Source of the DNA: Deltaproteobacteria bacterium
GTDB lineage: Bacteria > Myxococcota_A > UBA796 > UBA2385
Assembly (NCBI GenBank): GCA_016792625.1
Contig: JAEUKK010000131.1
Coordinates: 35,344-99,343, forward strand
Direction: 5' to 3'
Length of the DNA stretch: 64,000 nt
A program made the position numbers and the translations under genes. This document shows positions 37,583 through 46,874 of this stretch, piece after piece. Positions within the stretch are counted from its first letter, which is position 1, and each line of letters opens with the position of its first letter. The notes below the pieces were generated by a model, which saw only the letters and a program-made list of their open reading frames with translations, was not told the DNA's origin and did no database searches.

Positions 37583-37628
37583 AACGCCCCCCGGGCGCTG
37601 CGCGCAGCACGAAGCGGCGCCCGCCCCT

Positions 37629-38771
37629 TCAGGGCCAGAGCCGGCGCTCGGCTGCGTAGAGATCGGCCTCCAGCTCGGAGATCTGGGCCCGCAGGCCCCG
37701 GGTGGCCAAGGGCTCGCCCGGCGTCGCGGCGGGCAAGGTGCCGGCCAGCCCGGCCACCACCTCGCGCTCCCGGGCGAGGGCACGCAGGCCCGCGGCGATG
37801 CCCTCGGCCGCCGCGCCCGCGACGCCTGTGGCGGTGGCCCGCTCGGCCTCGGCCCGGCGCTCCTCGGCGGCGGCGAGGCCGCGTGCGCGCTGGGCCTCGG
37901 CCCGGCTGCCGTCGAGCACCGGAAGGCGCACAGCGAGGCTAATCTCGCCGCCGGTCACCCCGCTGACCCGCTCGGACTGGACCCCACCTTGCACAAAATC
38001 GAGGCGGGGCAGGGCCTCGGCCCGGGCGAGGCGGGCCTCGGCCGCGGCGGCCCCGGGGTCGGCCCGCGGCAGGTCTTGGGGCGGCGGGCGCGGGATGGGC
38101 ACGGGCCCCGCCAAGCCGCCCGCCGACACCGGCGCGCCGACCGCCACTCCGAGCCAAGCGCGCTCACCCTCGGCGGCGGCGCGCACCCGGCTCGCGCGCA
38201 GGGCCGCCTCTGCCGCGCGCACCCGTGCCTCGGCGACGTCGACCGCCGCCTCCTGGCCCAGCGCCGCCCGGCGCTCCATGCCCGCCGCCACCTCGGCCCA
38301 GGCCGCCGCCGCGAGCTCGCGGCGCTCCAGCTCGGCTTCGAGCAGCAGCACCTGGGCGAAGGCGCGCTCGACCTCCCACCGCAAGGCGGCGGTCATCGCC
38401 GTCGCCTCGGCGCGCAAGGCCTCAGCCCCCGCAGCGTCCACCGCCCGCTCGGCGGCGGCCACCGCGAGCCCCCGCCAGCGCAGGCGCAGGGCCAGGCGGG
38501 CGTCGGAGCGGTCGGCCACGCCGAGATCACCCTGCTGGGCGCGCAGCTCGAGGCCATCGGTCGGCGGCAGGCGCGCCGCCCCCGCCGCGCTCGCCGCGCT
38601 CACCTGGGCCGCGATGGCCGCGCTGTTGGCCTCGGCCCGCCGCAGGGCCTCGTCGACGCTCAGCCCGCCGTCGGCCCGCGCCGCGCCTGCGCCGAACCCG
38701 AGCGTGATCGCGAGAACGACGGCACCGAGGGTACTGAGGGCGCCGCGGGCACCAAGAACACCCGACCTCAT
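37629..38771 (-). CDS. TolC-like outer-membrane efflux protein
   Basis: 380 residues with a Sec signal (VVLAITLGFGAGAARADGG). The rest is two long Ala/Glu/Arg-rich coiled-coil helical hairpins with the periodicity of the TolC/OEP family, for example LSVDEALRRAEANSAAIAAQ and RWEVERAFAQVLLLEAELERRELAAAA. At under 400 residues it is shorter than typical TolC (about 450), so one beta-barrel strand set may be reduced. Its ATGA start overlaps the HlyD stop. It is the last gene of the VTC operon and would be the outer-membrane exit duct. Confidence 0.8.
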   Translation of the reverse strand: MRSGVLGARGALSTLGAVVLAITLGFGAGAARADGGLSVDEALRRAEANSAAIAAQVSAASAAGAARLPPTDGLELRAQQGDLGVADRSDARLALRLRWRGLAVAAAERAVDAAGAEALRAEATAMTAALRWEVERAFAQVLLLEAELERRELAAAAWAEVAAGMERRAALGQEAAVDVAEARVRAAEAALRASRVRAAAEGERAWLGVAVGAPVSAGGLAGPVPIPRPPPQDLPRADPGAAAAEARLARAEALPRLDFVQGGVQSERVSGVTGGEISLAVRLPVLDGSRAEAQRARGLAAAEERRAEAERATATGVAGAAAEGIAAGLRALAREREVVAGLAGTLPAATPGEPLATRGLRAQISELEADLYAAERRLWP

Positions 38772-39853
38772 CGGACGCCCTCGGCCTGTGCCTCCCCCAC
38801 CAGACCCGTCGGCGGCGACGCGGCCTCGACCATCACCCGCTCCCCCGGGGTGAGCGCGGCGCCCGGATCGAGCTGCACATAGGCCGGGCGACCGTAGCTC
38901 GGCCAGGGCGTCGGGCGCGCGCAGCGGCTGGCGTTGGCCTTGGTGGCTGGGGCCAGGGCGAGCACGGCCGCGCCGACCCCGCTCACCGTGCCGAGCAGCG
39001 GCGCGCCGCCCTCGCGGGGGCGCACCCGCACACGATCACCGTCCTGCAGCTCGGCTTCGCCTTCGCCGAGGCAGACGACGACCCGGGCGCTGCGCTCGGG
39101 CACGACCTCAAGCAAGGGCCAGCCCTCTCGGGCCCACTGCCCCACCGCCGCCTGGACCGCGCCGACCCGGCCCGCGGCGGGCGCGCGCAGCTCGGCGTCG
39201 GCGATCTGGGCGTCCACCAGCGCGAGCTGGGCGTCCCAGACGGCGAGGGTGGGGTCGGCGGCCTCGGGTGCGGGCGCGGCGGCCCCCTGGTCGAGCGCGA
39301 CGAGCTGGGCGTCGAGGCCGCGCAGCTCGGCGTTCAACACATTGATGCGCACGTCAATCTCGGCGACCGCGGCTGGCGCTTCGAGGCCCTCGGCCACGAG
39401 CTGGGCCAGGCGTGCCCGCTGCCCGCCCATCGCGCTCAGCTCGGCGCGGGCCGCCCCCACCTCCCGCTGCAGGGCCGCGCGGGCCTCGGCGGCGTCTTGG
39501 GCGCGGGCCGCCGGCGCGCCCCGGGCGAAGCGGCCCTGCTCTTGCCACGCGGCGCGCTCCGCCAAAATGACCTGCCGCTGGGCCACCAGGGCGGTGGTGT
39601 CCATGCGGATCAGCACAGCGCCGGCCTCGACCACCTCACCCGCCTGCACGCGCAGCTCGGCCACGCGGGCGCTCATCGGCGCCGCCATGGGAACGGCGCC
39701 CAGGTCGACGTAGCCGTTGAGCTGGGCGCCAAAAACCGCGCCGCGGCTCGCGATCAGGCCGAGCAGCAGCGCCGACGAGGCGGCGAGCAGGGCGAGGGCG
39801 CCCGACGGCCCCTGCAGGCGGTCGCGGAGGGTGTCGAGGGGGGCGCCGCTCAC
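38768..39853 (-). CDS. HlyD-type periplasmic adaptor (membrane fusion protein)
   Basis: 361 residues. One N-terminal membrane helix (LALLAASSALLLGLIASRGAVF) is followed by a lipoyl half-motif (PMSARVAELRVQAGEVVEAGAVLIRMD), an alpha hairpin (70-190), the second lipoyl half (DAELRAPAAGRVGAVQAAVGQWAREGWPL) and a beta-barrel. This is the adaptor of tripartite exporters that joins an inner-membrane transporter to TolC. No ABC or RND transporter is encoded nearby; the only multi-pass inner-membrane protein in the operon is DUF4956. Confidence 0.87.
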   Translation of the reverse strand: MSGAPLDTLRDRLQGPSGALALLAASSALLLGLIASRGAVFGAQLNGYVDLGAVPMAAPMSARVAELRVQAGEVVEAGAVLIRMDTTALVAQRQVILAERAAWQEQGRFARGAPAARAQDAAEARAALQREVGAARAELSAMGGQRARLAQLVAEGLEAPAAVAEIDVRINVLNAELRGLDAQLVALDQGAAAPAPEAADPTLAVWDAQLALVDAQIADAELRAPAAGRVGAVQAAVGQWAREGWPLLEVVPERSARVVVCLGEGEAELQDGDRVRVRPREGGAPLLGTVSGVGAAVLALAPATKANASRCARPTPWPSYGRPAYVQLDPGAALTPGERVMVEAASPPTGLVGEAQAEGVR

Positions 39854-39880
39854 GGCCGCGCCCCCGCGCGCAGCGGGCGG

Positions 39881-40564
39881 TCAGAGCTCAAGGGTCGGGT
39901 CCTGCACGTGGAGGCTGAGATCGGTGAGGCCGTCGACCGCTTGGAGCGCCAGCACCAGGGCCGCGCGCCCCTCGCCCGAGCGCAGGTGCACCTGGTAGGC
40001 CTGCTCGAGCCGGCGGCCCTGCTCGACCTCGCGCATCGTGACCAGCACGAAGTGGTGGGTGTGCTTGCGCAGCACCTCGCCCACCGCGGCGCTCACCTCG
40101 GGGCTGGCCGGCGCGAAGAAGCGCACCATGCCGTCGAGCTGGTTGCGCGCGCCGTAGCCGATGAGGTGCAGGCCGAGCCCGGCGAGGCAGAAGGCCAGCG
40201 TGCCGGAGATGGCGACCACCGGGGCCCGCAGGCCGCAGACCAAGCCGACGCCCAGCGCGGCGAAGAGGAAGATGACGTCGCGCGGGTCACGCAGCGTGGT
40301 GCGAAAGCGGATGATGGAGAGCCCGCCCGCGATGCCGATGCCCGCCGCCACGCTGTCGCCCAGCGCCAGCATGAGCATGCAGGTCACCAGCGCGCCCAGC
40401 GCCATGCCCTGCACGTGGCCGCGGGCGAAGGACAGGCCCTTGAACGTGTAAATGTAGACCCCAGCGATGATCTGGGAGAGCACGAAGGCCAGCAGCAGGG
40501 CCAGGCCCGCCTCGGCCCAGCCCACCGGGCCCGTGCTGGTCAGGCCGAGCAGCGCGCCGCTCAT
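39881..40564 (-). CDS. DUF4956 multi-pass membrane protein
   Basis: 227 residues, starting in an ATGA overlap with the VTC gene. Four to five hydrophobic helices occupy residues 15-145 (AGLALLLAFVLSQIIAGVYIY, ALGALVTCMLMLAL, VIFLFAALGVGLVCGL, ISGTLAFCLAGLGL), with the family motif GGLSIIRFRTTLRDPRDVIF. Residues 150-227 are a soluble domain. DUF4956 proteins are regularly encoded next to VTC-domain polyphosphate polymerases. Their function is not settled; here a place in the export path is suggested by the HlyD and TolC neighbours. Confidence 0.88.
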   Translation of the reverse strand: MSGALLGLTSTGPVGWAEAGLALLLAFVLSQIIAGVYIYTFKGLSFARGHVQGMALGALVTCMLMLALGDSVAAGIGIAGGLSIIRFRTTLRDPRDVIFLFAALGVGLVCGLRAPVVAISGTLAFCLAGLGLHLIGYGARNQLDGMVRFFAPASPEVSAAVGEVLRKHTHHFVLVTMREVEQGRRLEQAYQVHLRSGEGRAALVLALQAVDGLTDLSLHVQDPTLEL

Positions 40565-41322
40565 GACCACCCCCCGGCCGGCGCGCGGCTGAGCGTGGGC
40601 GCGTAGCACTCATCGACGCCGTGGCCGTACTTGCTGTAGGCCTGCCGGCTCAGGCCGAGGTGGTCGACGAGGCTGACCATCCAGCTGGGGGCGCGCTCGC
40701 CGAACTTCAGCTCGAGCACGCTGATGCTGCCCCAGGTGCGGGTGCGGTCGGCAGCGTCCAGCGCGCGCCAGGCGCTCGGCTGGGGCCCGAGGCTCCACCG
40801 CTCGGCGGCCTGCGCGCGGATCTGCGTGTCGACGCTGACCCGGGCATAGGCCTCAAAACGCCCCATCCAGGCGCGTCGCTCGTACTGCACCAGCACCTTG
40901 GGCTCCAGCGCGTGGCGCAGGCAGAGGTTCGAGAAGGGCGCGACTGGGTCGTCGACCCCCACCGTGGGCGCGCCGCGGGCGGCTGCGACCTCGGCCCACC
41001 GCTCGGGGCTAATCCGCCGGCGCCACTTGCGAATCACGTCCCCCGTGCGGCGCTTGATCTCGAGGTAAACCCGCAGATCGGGCGTGCTCGGGTAGGTGCG
41101 AACCCGGACCTTGAACCGGTCGTGGGTCTCGAGGTCATTGGCGTGGTAGAGCCGCAAGTCGAAGGTGTCCAGGTACAGAGAGCGGATGGGGTAGGTGCCG
41201 GTCGGGCCGAGGTTCTCATCGAGCGCGCACCACGGCTGGAGCTGCGCCTCGAGGGCGACCACTTGGTCGGGCGTGAGCAGGTACTTGAACTCCCTCCGCG
41301 GAGGGATGGTCGACGCGCGCAT
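40561..41322 (-). CDS. VTC-domain polyphosphate polymerase
   Basis: 253 residues from an ATG with GGGGAG upstream. The VTC triphosphate-tunnel fold is intact, with the charged tunnel residues visible: REFKYLL (Glu11, Lys13), SLYLDT, FKVRVRTY (Arg73, Arg75), YLEIKRR (Lys90), LELKFGE (Glu204, Lys206) and SKYGHG (Lys231). These match the residues yeast Vtc4 uses to polymerise ATP gamma-phosphate into polyphosphate. There is no signal peptide, so the domain works in the cytoplasm. It is the first gene of a four-gene operon with DUF4956, HlyD and TolC. Confidence 0.9.
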   Translation of the reverse strand: MRASTIPPRREFKYLLTPDQVVALEAQLQPWCALDENLGPTGTYPIRSLYLDTFDLRLYHANDLETHDRFKVRVRTYPSTPDLRVYLEIKRRTGDVIRKWRRRISPERWAEVAAARGAPTVGVDDPVAPFSNLCLRHALEPKVLVQYERRAWMGRFEAYARVSVDTQIRAQAAERWSLGPQPSAWRALDAADRTRTWGSISVLELKFGERAPSWMVSLVDHLGLSRQAYSKYGHGVDECYAPTLSRAPAGGWS

Positions 41323-41404
41323 CAAGCTCCCCTGACGGGGCGCCCCGCCCGCCCGACGGCGGAGCATGGCAGGAGTGTGACAAGCCCGTCAAGCGGCCAT
41401 GACA

Positions 41405-41426
41405 GGCGGGGTCATGAGGCCCCGCC
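41405..41426 (-). terminator. Hairpin downstream of the MYXO-CTERM protease gene
   Basis: GGCGGGG (41405-41411) and CCCCGCC (41420-41426) form a 7-bp stem with an 8-base loop, 26 bases past the protease stop and before the VTC operon. No T-run follows. Confidence 0.4.
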
Positions 41427-41451
41427 CGCGGGCGCCGGGCTTCGTCCGCCC

Positions 41452-42603
41452 TCAGCGCGTGAGGCGCCGCCGCCGCGCGAGCAGCCCCAGCGCGCCCGCG
41501 GCGAGCCAGCCCAGCCCCGGCGCCGCAGCGGCGGTCGCGCAGCCCACCCCCTTGCTGTCGCTCGCCTCGCCCTCGGGCACGCTCGCCGTCGTGTCGCCCA
41601 GGCTCACATCGGCGGCCTCATCGCTGTTCGCGCCCGTGTCAGCGCCGCTCCCGTCCTCGCCGGCCGCGCCGGCGTCGTCTCCCCCGTCATCGCCGTCGGT
41701 CGCGCCGCCGCCGGAACCACCGGACCCGCCGGAACCACCCGAGCCACCGTCGCCGGTGCCTGGGTCCGTCCCCCCGCCGGTGGAGCCGCCGTCGCTTGAG
41801 CCGCCGCCCATCTCGTCGGTGATCCAGTCGATCACCGCGTCGACCCGGGTGACGCCGGCCGCCGCGTCGGGGTCGTCGCAGAGCACGCGGCTGCTGCCGT
41901 CCATCATGAAGCCGAAGCTGTTGATACCGACCAGCTCCCAGCCGCCGTCGGCGGGCATCAGCGCCGCGCCCCCGCTGTCACCCGAGCAGATGTTGGCGCC
42001 GCCGGCGTCATCCCAGGTGATGATCAGCCCGTAGTCGTAGTCGTAGACCGGCACGTCGACGGTGCGCTTGGTGCCGCTGCCGCTGCCCGCGTCGCTCGAG
42101 ATGCCGAAGCCGACGTAGGTCAGGTCTTCGCCGACCCAGTCTGCGCTCACCCGGTCGGTGTTCATCGGGATGGTGCCGACGCTGGTGATGCCGCCGTCGC
42201 CGAGCTGCAGGATGCCGGCGTCGTTGTAGGGCATGTCGTAGTCGGGGTGCGCGGCCGAGTAGATGACCGGCGCATAGGCGATCCAGCCGGCGTCGTCGTA
42301 GACCTCGCTGCCCACCAAAAAGTAGATGTCGTAGCCATAGCGGGCGAACTCGCCGATGCCGTCCTCGACGCAGTGGGCGGCGGTCACCACCCAGGTGCTG
42401 TCGACCAGGGTGCCCGAGCAAAAGGCCTGCAGGTCGCCATAGCGCTCGTGGTAGGCGACCAAGGCGCCCACCGGGGTGAAGTCGCTGGTCGCGCGGCCGC
42501 CGATGATCGGGGGCGCCTCTTGGGCCGCGGCAGGGGCAGCCCCAAAGCTGAGGGCAGCGACGGCGAGCACGGCGAGGGAGGAGGACCGGCGGGCGGGAGA
42601 CAT
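41452..42603 (-). CDS. Secreted trypsin-like serine protease with MYXO-CTERM tail
   Basis: 383 residues from an ATG with GAGG six bases upstream. Sec signal (SLAVLAVAALSFGAAPAAAQEA), then a chymotrypsin-fold domain from IIGGRATSDFTPVGALV. The triad is present: His in VVTAAHC, Asp in YNDAGILQLG, and Ser in NICSGDSGGAAL. After 265 come a Ser/Gly/Asp-rich linker and a C-terminal sorting signal: VGCATAAAAPGLG, a hydrophobic helix and RRRR. This is the MYXO-CTERM arrangement, a cell-surface attachment signal of Myxococcota, and is the clearest taxonomic marker in the window. The natural substrate is unknown. Confidence 0.93.
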   Translation of the reverse strand: MSPARRSSSLAVLAVAALSFGAAPAAAQEAPPIIGGRATSDFTPVGALVAYHERYGDLQAFCSGTLVDSTWVVTAAHCVEDGIGEFARYGYDIYFLVGSEVYDDAGWIAYAPVIYSAAHPDYDMPYNDAGILQLGDGGITSVGTIPMNTDRVSADWVGEDLTYVGFGISSDAGSGSGTKRTVDVPVYDYDYGLIITWDDAGGANICSGDSGGAALMPADGGWELVGINSFGFMMDGSSRVLCDDPDAAAGVTRVDAVIDWITDEMGGGSSDGGSTGGGTDPGTGDGGSGGSGGSGGSGGGATDGDDGGDDAGAAGEDGSGADTGANSDEAADVSLGDTTASVPEGEASDSKGVGCATAAAAPGLGWLAAGALGLLARRRRLTR

Positions 42604-42854
42604 CGAGCACCTCGGGGGCGGAGCTGGGGTGGCCGGCGGGGCCCAAGCGGAGGCCGCTGGGCCAGCGTGCGCGGCGCACGGAACCAAGCGCATGGTAGCG
42701 CGACCATCCGCGGCCGGCGGGCGCCCCCTGTGAGGGCGCGGCAAGGTGCGCGGGCCGATGGGCGCAGGTCCTCCGCATCTGGAGCGGATCTTGGGCCGCC
42801 GGACCGCCGCTCGGGTGACCAGACACCGTTCAGGACTCCGTCAGGCGCCGGAGC

Positions 42855-44552
42855 TCAGCCCTCGCCATCCCACGCCGAGAGCTGCAGGCCGGGGAAGACC
42901 GGGTCGCGGGCCAAGGCCGCGGCGCGCACGGCGAGCAGGGCCGGGCTCGGGCTGCGGCCGGCGGCCTCGTCCTCGGCGATGTTGCACAGCACGTCAAAGT
43001 CGTCGAGGTGCCCGCTGAAGCGGCGGATGCCATAGTCGACCGCACCCCCGGTGCGCACGACGAAGGGCCAGTCGCTGGCCTGGACCAACAACAGCGCCCG
43101 GGCCGCCTCGGTCAAACGTTCGGTGGCCGCGGCGGGCACGCCGGGCCGGCTCAGGCGCCACTTGAGGCCGAGGAAGCGGTCTTCGGCGCGGTAGAGCGCC
43201 TCCCACATCCAGCTGGTCTGCTCGTTGAGCCAGACGCGGTGGTCTCCGCCGGCGCCCCAGCTCCCCTCGGGCAGCCAGACCACCTTGTCGGGCGGATCCT
43301 CCCGCAGCACCTGCGAAGCGGTCCGCACCTGCACCTCGGGATCAGCGTGCAGGCGCAGCAACAGGTCGCGCAGGAAGCGCGGGCCCTCGTGCCACCAGTG
43401 GCCGAAGAGCTCGGCGTCGAAGGGCGCGGTCACGCAGCCGGGCCGGCCGGTGTGGGCCCGGTGGGCGCGCAGCCGCCCGCGCACGATCTCGGCGAAGTGC
43501 GCGGCTTGGCTGAAGGTGGCCGCGGGCACCGCGCCCGGGTCGTAGGGCTGCTTGTCGCCGAGGTCGGCCTTGCGGTCGGTGACCCGCCAATAGCGATGAC
43601 CATCCCCGTCCTTGCGGCGGTGAAACTCGAGGTAGCGGCCATCCCCCGGGTAGCCGCCGTCGGCCTGCCAGACCTGCTCGCTGACGTCGGGGTGCCGGGC
43701 GAAGGCGACGATGTTGCTCGGGCCGCCGTGGGTGCCGACCCGGTGGGGCTCGAGCACGCTGCGCCAGCCGCGGTGGCCCTCGATGTTCGCGGCCTCCCAG
43801 CCGACCTTTTGGAAGCCGGCCGCCGAATCGCCGCCCTCGACCACCCCCTCGGACCGCGCGCTGGCAAAGAGGTGCGAGTCGACCACAAAGTGCGTCACGC
43901 CGTTGTCTTCGAGGATGCGGTCGACGCCGGGGCGCAGCACCTCGCCGCCAAAACCGGGCAGCGGCGGGGTCCACGGGCCGGTGGGCCGGAAGCTGCACTC
44001 GGGCAGCCAGATCCCGCTGGGGCGCAGGCCCAGGTGGCGCTCAGAGGTCGCCAAGCCCACCCGAAGCTGGGCGGCGATGCAGCGATCATGCCGGGTCAAG
44101 GCGGCATAGCCGTGGGCCGCGAAGCCCGAGAGCAGCTCGATGCGGCCGGCGCGGGCGTGGGCGGCGAAGGAGCCGACCAGATCGCGGTCGATGGCCAGCC
44201 AGCGGTCGCGGAGCGCGAGCAGCTCTTGCTCCCAGTGGGCCGCGACCCGGGCGGTCGACGGGTCGGCCTGGTCGGCCCGGGCGCGCTGCAGGCGATCGTC
44301 GAGGTAGGCGTCGACCAGGGCCATCAGGGCCGGCTGGCGCAGCTGCTCGAGCAGCACCGGCGTGAGGCCCAGCGTCAGGCCCGCCGGCACGCCGTGGCCC
44401 GCCAGCTCATCAATCACGCCGAGCAGGGGGAGGTAGACCCCCGTGACCGCCTCGAGCAGCCAGTGCTCGCCGTGGGGCCAGCGCCCGTGGTGGAGGACCC
44501 AGGGCATGTGGCCGTGGAGCACGATGACGAAGCGACCCGGGCCGTGGCGCAT
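42855..44552 (-). CDS. GH57 1,4-alpha-glucan branching enzyme
   Basis: 565 residues. The conserved regions of GH57 branching enzymes are present: HGHMPWVLHHG (like HAHLPYV), LSGFAAHGYAAL, GIWLPECSF with the nucleophile Glu, and APFDAELFGHWWHEG with the acid/base Asp, followed by the helical C-terminal DUF1957-type part (SSDWPFVV-like ASDWPFVV). It should form alpha-1,6 branches in glycogen. It is the last of three GH57-type genes on the minus strand, 51 bases after the previous stop. Confidence 0.92.
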   Translation of the reverse strand: MRHGPGRFVIVLHGHMPWVLHHGRWPHGEHWLLEAVTGVYLPLLGVIDELAGHGVPAGLTLGLTPVLLEQLRQPALMALVDAYLDDRLQRARADQADPSTARVAAHWEQELLALRDRWLAIDRDLVGSFAAHARAGRIELLSGFAAHGYAALTRHDRCIAAQLRVGLATSERHLGLRPSGIWLPECSFRPTGPWTPPLPGFGGEVLRPGVDRILEDNGVTHFVVDSHLFASARSEGVVEGGDSAAGFQKVGWEAANIEGHRGWRSVLEPHRVGTHGGPSNIVAFARHPDVSEQVWQADGGYPGDGRYLEFHRRKDGDGHRYWRVTDRKADLGDKQPYDPGAVPAATFSQAAHFAEIVRGRLRAHRAHTGRPGCVTAPFDAELFGHWWHEGPRFLRDLLLRLHADPEVQVRTASQVLREDPPDKVVWLPEGSWGAGGDHRVWLNEQTSWMWEALYRAEDRFLGLKWRLSRPGVPAAATERLTEAARALLLVQASDWPFVVRTGGAVDYGIRRFSGHLDDFDVLCNIAEDEAAGRSPSPALLAVRAAALARDPVFPGLQLSAWDGEG

Positions 44553-44603
44553 GGGGACCTCCCGCGGGGCCGCCCCTATCGCCGCGCCGCGCGCGGGGCG
44601 CCC

Positions 44604-46874
44604 TCAGCCGCGCCGGAGCAGCTCGACCGTGGCGCTGCGCCGCTGCTTCTCCTCACCCCAGAGCGAGACGGCGAAGTCGAGGCCGAGGCAGACGCCCTGG
44701 AGAGCGTCGTGCCACACGCCGTCCCGCAGCGCCGGCGCCTCGATGGGGTGGTGCAGCAGCCGGCAGGCGGGCGCGGTCTGCACCCGCAGCAGGGCGCCCA
44801 GGTCCCCAAAGCGCAGGCCGATGTCGGAGACGTCCTCCACCTCGCCGATCTCGAGCAGGTCCCGCGGCGCCGCGCCCGGCGTGTGCAGGCTGCGCTCGGG
44901 GCCGCGCCTCCCGTCGAGGTTGACGTTCAGCTCGACCAAGAGGCGCAGGTCGACCGGCTCACGCGAGCGGTTGATGAGCTCCCACTCGACCTGCAGGGCC
45001 GGCCGATCCCCGAGCACCCGCAGGCGGCGGGTCAGCTGGATCATGCCCGGCGGCTCGGGCGGGCGGAGCACCGCGATCTCGCGCACCAGGACGATCTCGC
45101 CGACGCCGTCGGCCCCCAGCTCGGCGCGGAGCAGCTGCCAAGCCGGGCGCTCCGGCGCCTCGACCCGGGGGGCCTGCCCGCGCCACAGCGCCCGGGCGCT
45201 CAGCCCCTCGCCCATGATGCGCTCGACGAGGAGGTGCCGCAGGTGGCCATCCTCGAAGATGAGCCGGCGGCTGTCGGCCACCGAAGCGGAGCGCGCCACC
45301 GGCGCGCGCACCGGGCGAGGGCCGGCGGCGGCGTGGCCCAAGGTGTCTCCGCCCAGTGACTCGGCGAGGGCCTCGGAGAGGGCCTCGGACTGGGCTCCGC
45401 GGCCGCCCTGCCGCGCGGGATCGGCGGCGGTGTCGGCCTCGCTGGCGGGGGCCCGGGCGCCGGGATCGGTGTCCTCGTCCTCGGGCAGCTCGCCCAGGTC
45501 GGCGGTCACCAGCTCGGGCAGGCTGCTGTCGCGCCGCAAGGCGTCCATGCCCGCGCGGCCCACACGCTCGGCGGTGTTCACCAGATCACCGAGCCCGACG
45601 ATGAGCCAGCGGTCCACGCCCCCGCCCTCGGCCGGGCGCAGGCTGAGCAGGCCCCAGGGCGCGCGCAGCTCGACCACGGCGCCGGGCTCGTGCGGGCGGG
45701 CGGGCGCGCTCAGCTCGGCGCTGAGCAAGGGGGCCTCGGCGGCGAGCAGGGCCAGGGCCGCCGCGTGCCGCACCGCGGGATCATCGACCCCGCCGCCCTC
45801 TCCGGCGAAGAGCGCCGCGGAGGGGGGCACGCGCAGGGCCGCCGCCGCCGCGCCCTCCGCCGCCGGATCGGCCCGCTTGCGCGCCGCCGCCACCCGGCCG
45901 TGCAGCCGCCACGCGGCCGCGAGCAGGCGCGCCGCCGCGTCAAAACGGCCGAGCCCCGCCTCGAGCGGCGGGCCGAGCGGATCACCCAGAGCAGCGGCCA
46001 GCACCGGATCGCGGAGGCCGAGCACCGCCGCCTCGGCCTCGAGCAGGGCCTCGCCGGCGGCCTCGGGCAGCAGGTCGGCGCCCACCGCCGGCGGCGTGCC
46101 CGCCCGGGGCGCGGCCCGCTGCAGCGGCGCCTTGTCGAGCGCGGTGGTCGGCGTGTGCAAGCGCAGCCCCTTGGCGAGGCGGACCAGGCCGACGCCGAGC
46201 TGCGCCCAAAACGACGGCCCAGCCGCGCACAAGGGGCCGAGGCCCAGCGCGAGCACCAGGGTGGCGCCGCGGCGGCGCTTGAGCTCCAAGGCCAGCTCGC
46301 CCACGGCACCCCCCGGGGCGAGGGCGCTGAGCCGCCGGTCCACGCAGAGGCCGGGGATGGTCAGCCCCTCCCTCTCGAGGAGGGCCGCGCCGGCGTCTGG
46401 GCGCACCCCGCTGGCCGCCACCGCCGCGCCGTCGACGAAGCAGGGGCCGAGGCCGGCGCGGGCCAAGCGGGCGGGCAGCACGGGATCCCAGGCGAGGGCC
46501 TCAGGCCAAAAGCCGCGGGCCGGCGTGCCGAGCACACGCTGCAGCACCGCTTGTTGTTGGCGAAGCTGGGCCAGACCCACCGCCTCGGGCACCAGGGCCA
46601 GGGGGCTGTGGGCCCGCACCACGCCCTCGAGCCGCCCGCGGGCCGAGCCGGCGCGCAGGCGCTCGACCCAGGTCGCCGCGTCGGGCCGCTCGCCGATCGC
46701 CCGGAGCAAGGCCGGGCTCGGGGCCCAGGCGAGCTTGACCTGGGGGCTGGCGGCCAGGGCGTCGAGCGCGGGGCCGAGGCCGGCCTCGAGCAGGCGGGCG
46801 GCGCGCGCGGCCGGCTGACCAGGCGCGAGATCATCGTGCAGGACAATGATCAGGAGCGCGGGCTCGGCGTTCAT
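44604..46874 (-). CDS. Divergent GH57-like protein with DUF1926-type C-terminal domain
   Basis: 756 residues, starting in an ATGA overlap with the third GH57 gene. The N-terminal part is a degenerate GH57 barrel. The usual HQP region reads VLHDDLAPGQ, a Glu remains in RGFWPEALAWDP (nucleophile position), and I cannot find the acid/base Asp motif (FDGE type). The C-terminal 250 residues resemble the DUF1926 beta-sandwich of GH57 4-alpha-glucanotransferases (LQVEWELINRSREPVDLRLLVELNVNLDGR). Residues 440-510 are a low-complexity insertion. It may be a glucanotransferase with altered residues or a non-catalytic glucan-binding partner. Confidence 0.72.
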   Translation of the reverse strand: MNAEPALLIIVLHDDLAPGQPAARAARLLEAGLGPALDALAASPQVKLAWAPSPALLRAIGERPDAATWVERLRAGSARGRLEGVVRAHSPLALVPEAVGLAQLRQQQAVLQRVLGTPARGFWPEALAWDPVLPARLARAGLGPCFVDGAAVAASGVRPDAGAALLEREGLTIPGLCVDRRLSALAPGGAVGELALELKRRRGATLVLALGLGPLCAAGPSFWAQLGVGLVRLAKGLRLHTPTTALDKAPLQRAAPRAGTPPAVGADLLPEAAGEALLEAEAAVLGLRDPVLAAALGDPLGPPLEAGLGRFDAAARLLAAAWRLHGRVAAARKRADPAAEGAAAAALRVPPSAALFAGEGGGVDDPAVRHAAALALLAAEAPLLSAELSAPARPHEPGAVVELRAPWGLLSLRPAEGGGVDRWLIVGLGDLVNTAERVGRAGMDALRRDSSLPELVTADLGELPEDEDTDPGARAPASEADTAADPARQGGRGAQSEALSEALAESLGGDTLGHAAAGPRPVRAPVARSASVADSRRLIFEDGHLRHLLVERIMGEGLSARALWRGQAPRVEAPERPAWQLLRAELGADGVGEIVLVREIAVLRPPEPPGMIQLTRRLRVLGDRPALQVEWELINRSREPVDLRLLVELNVNLDGRRGPERSLHTPGAAPRDLLEIGEVEDVSDIGLRFGDLGALLRVQTAPACRLLHHPIEAPALRDGVWHDALQGVCLGLDFAVSLWGEEKQRRSATVELLRRG

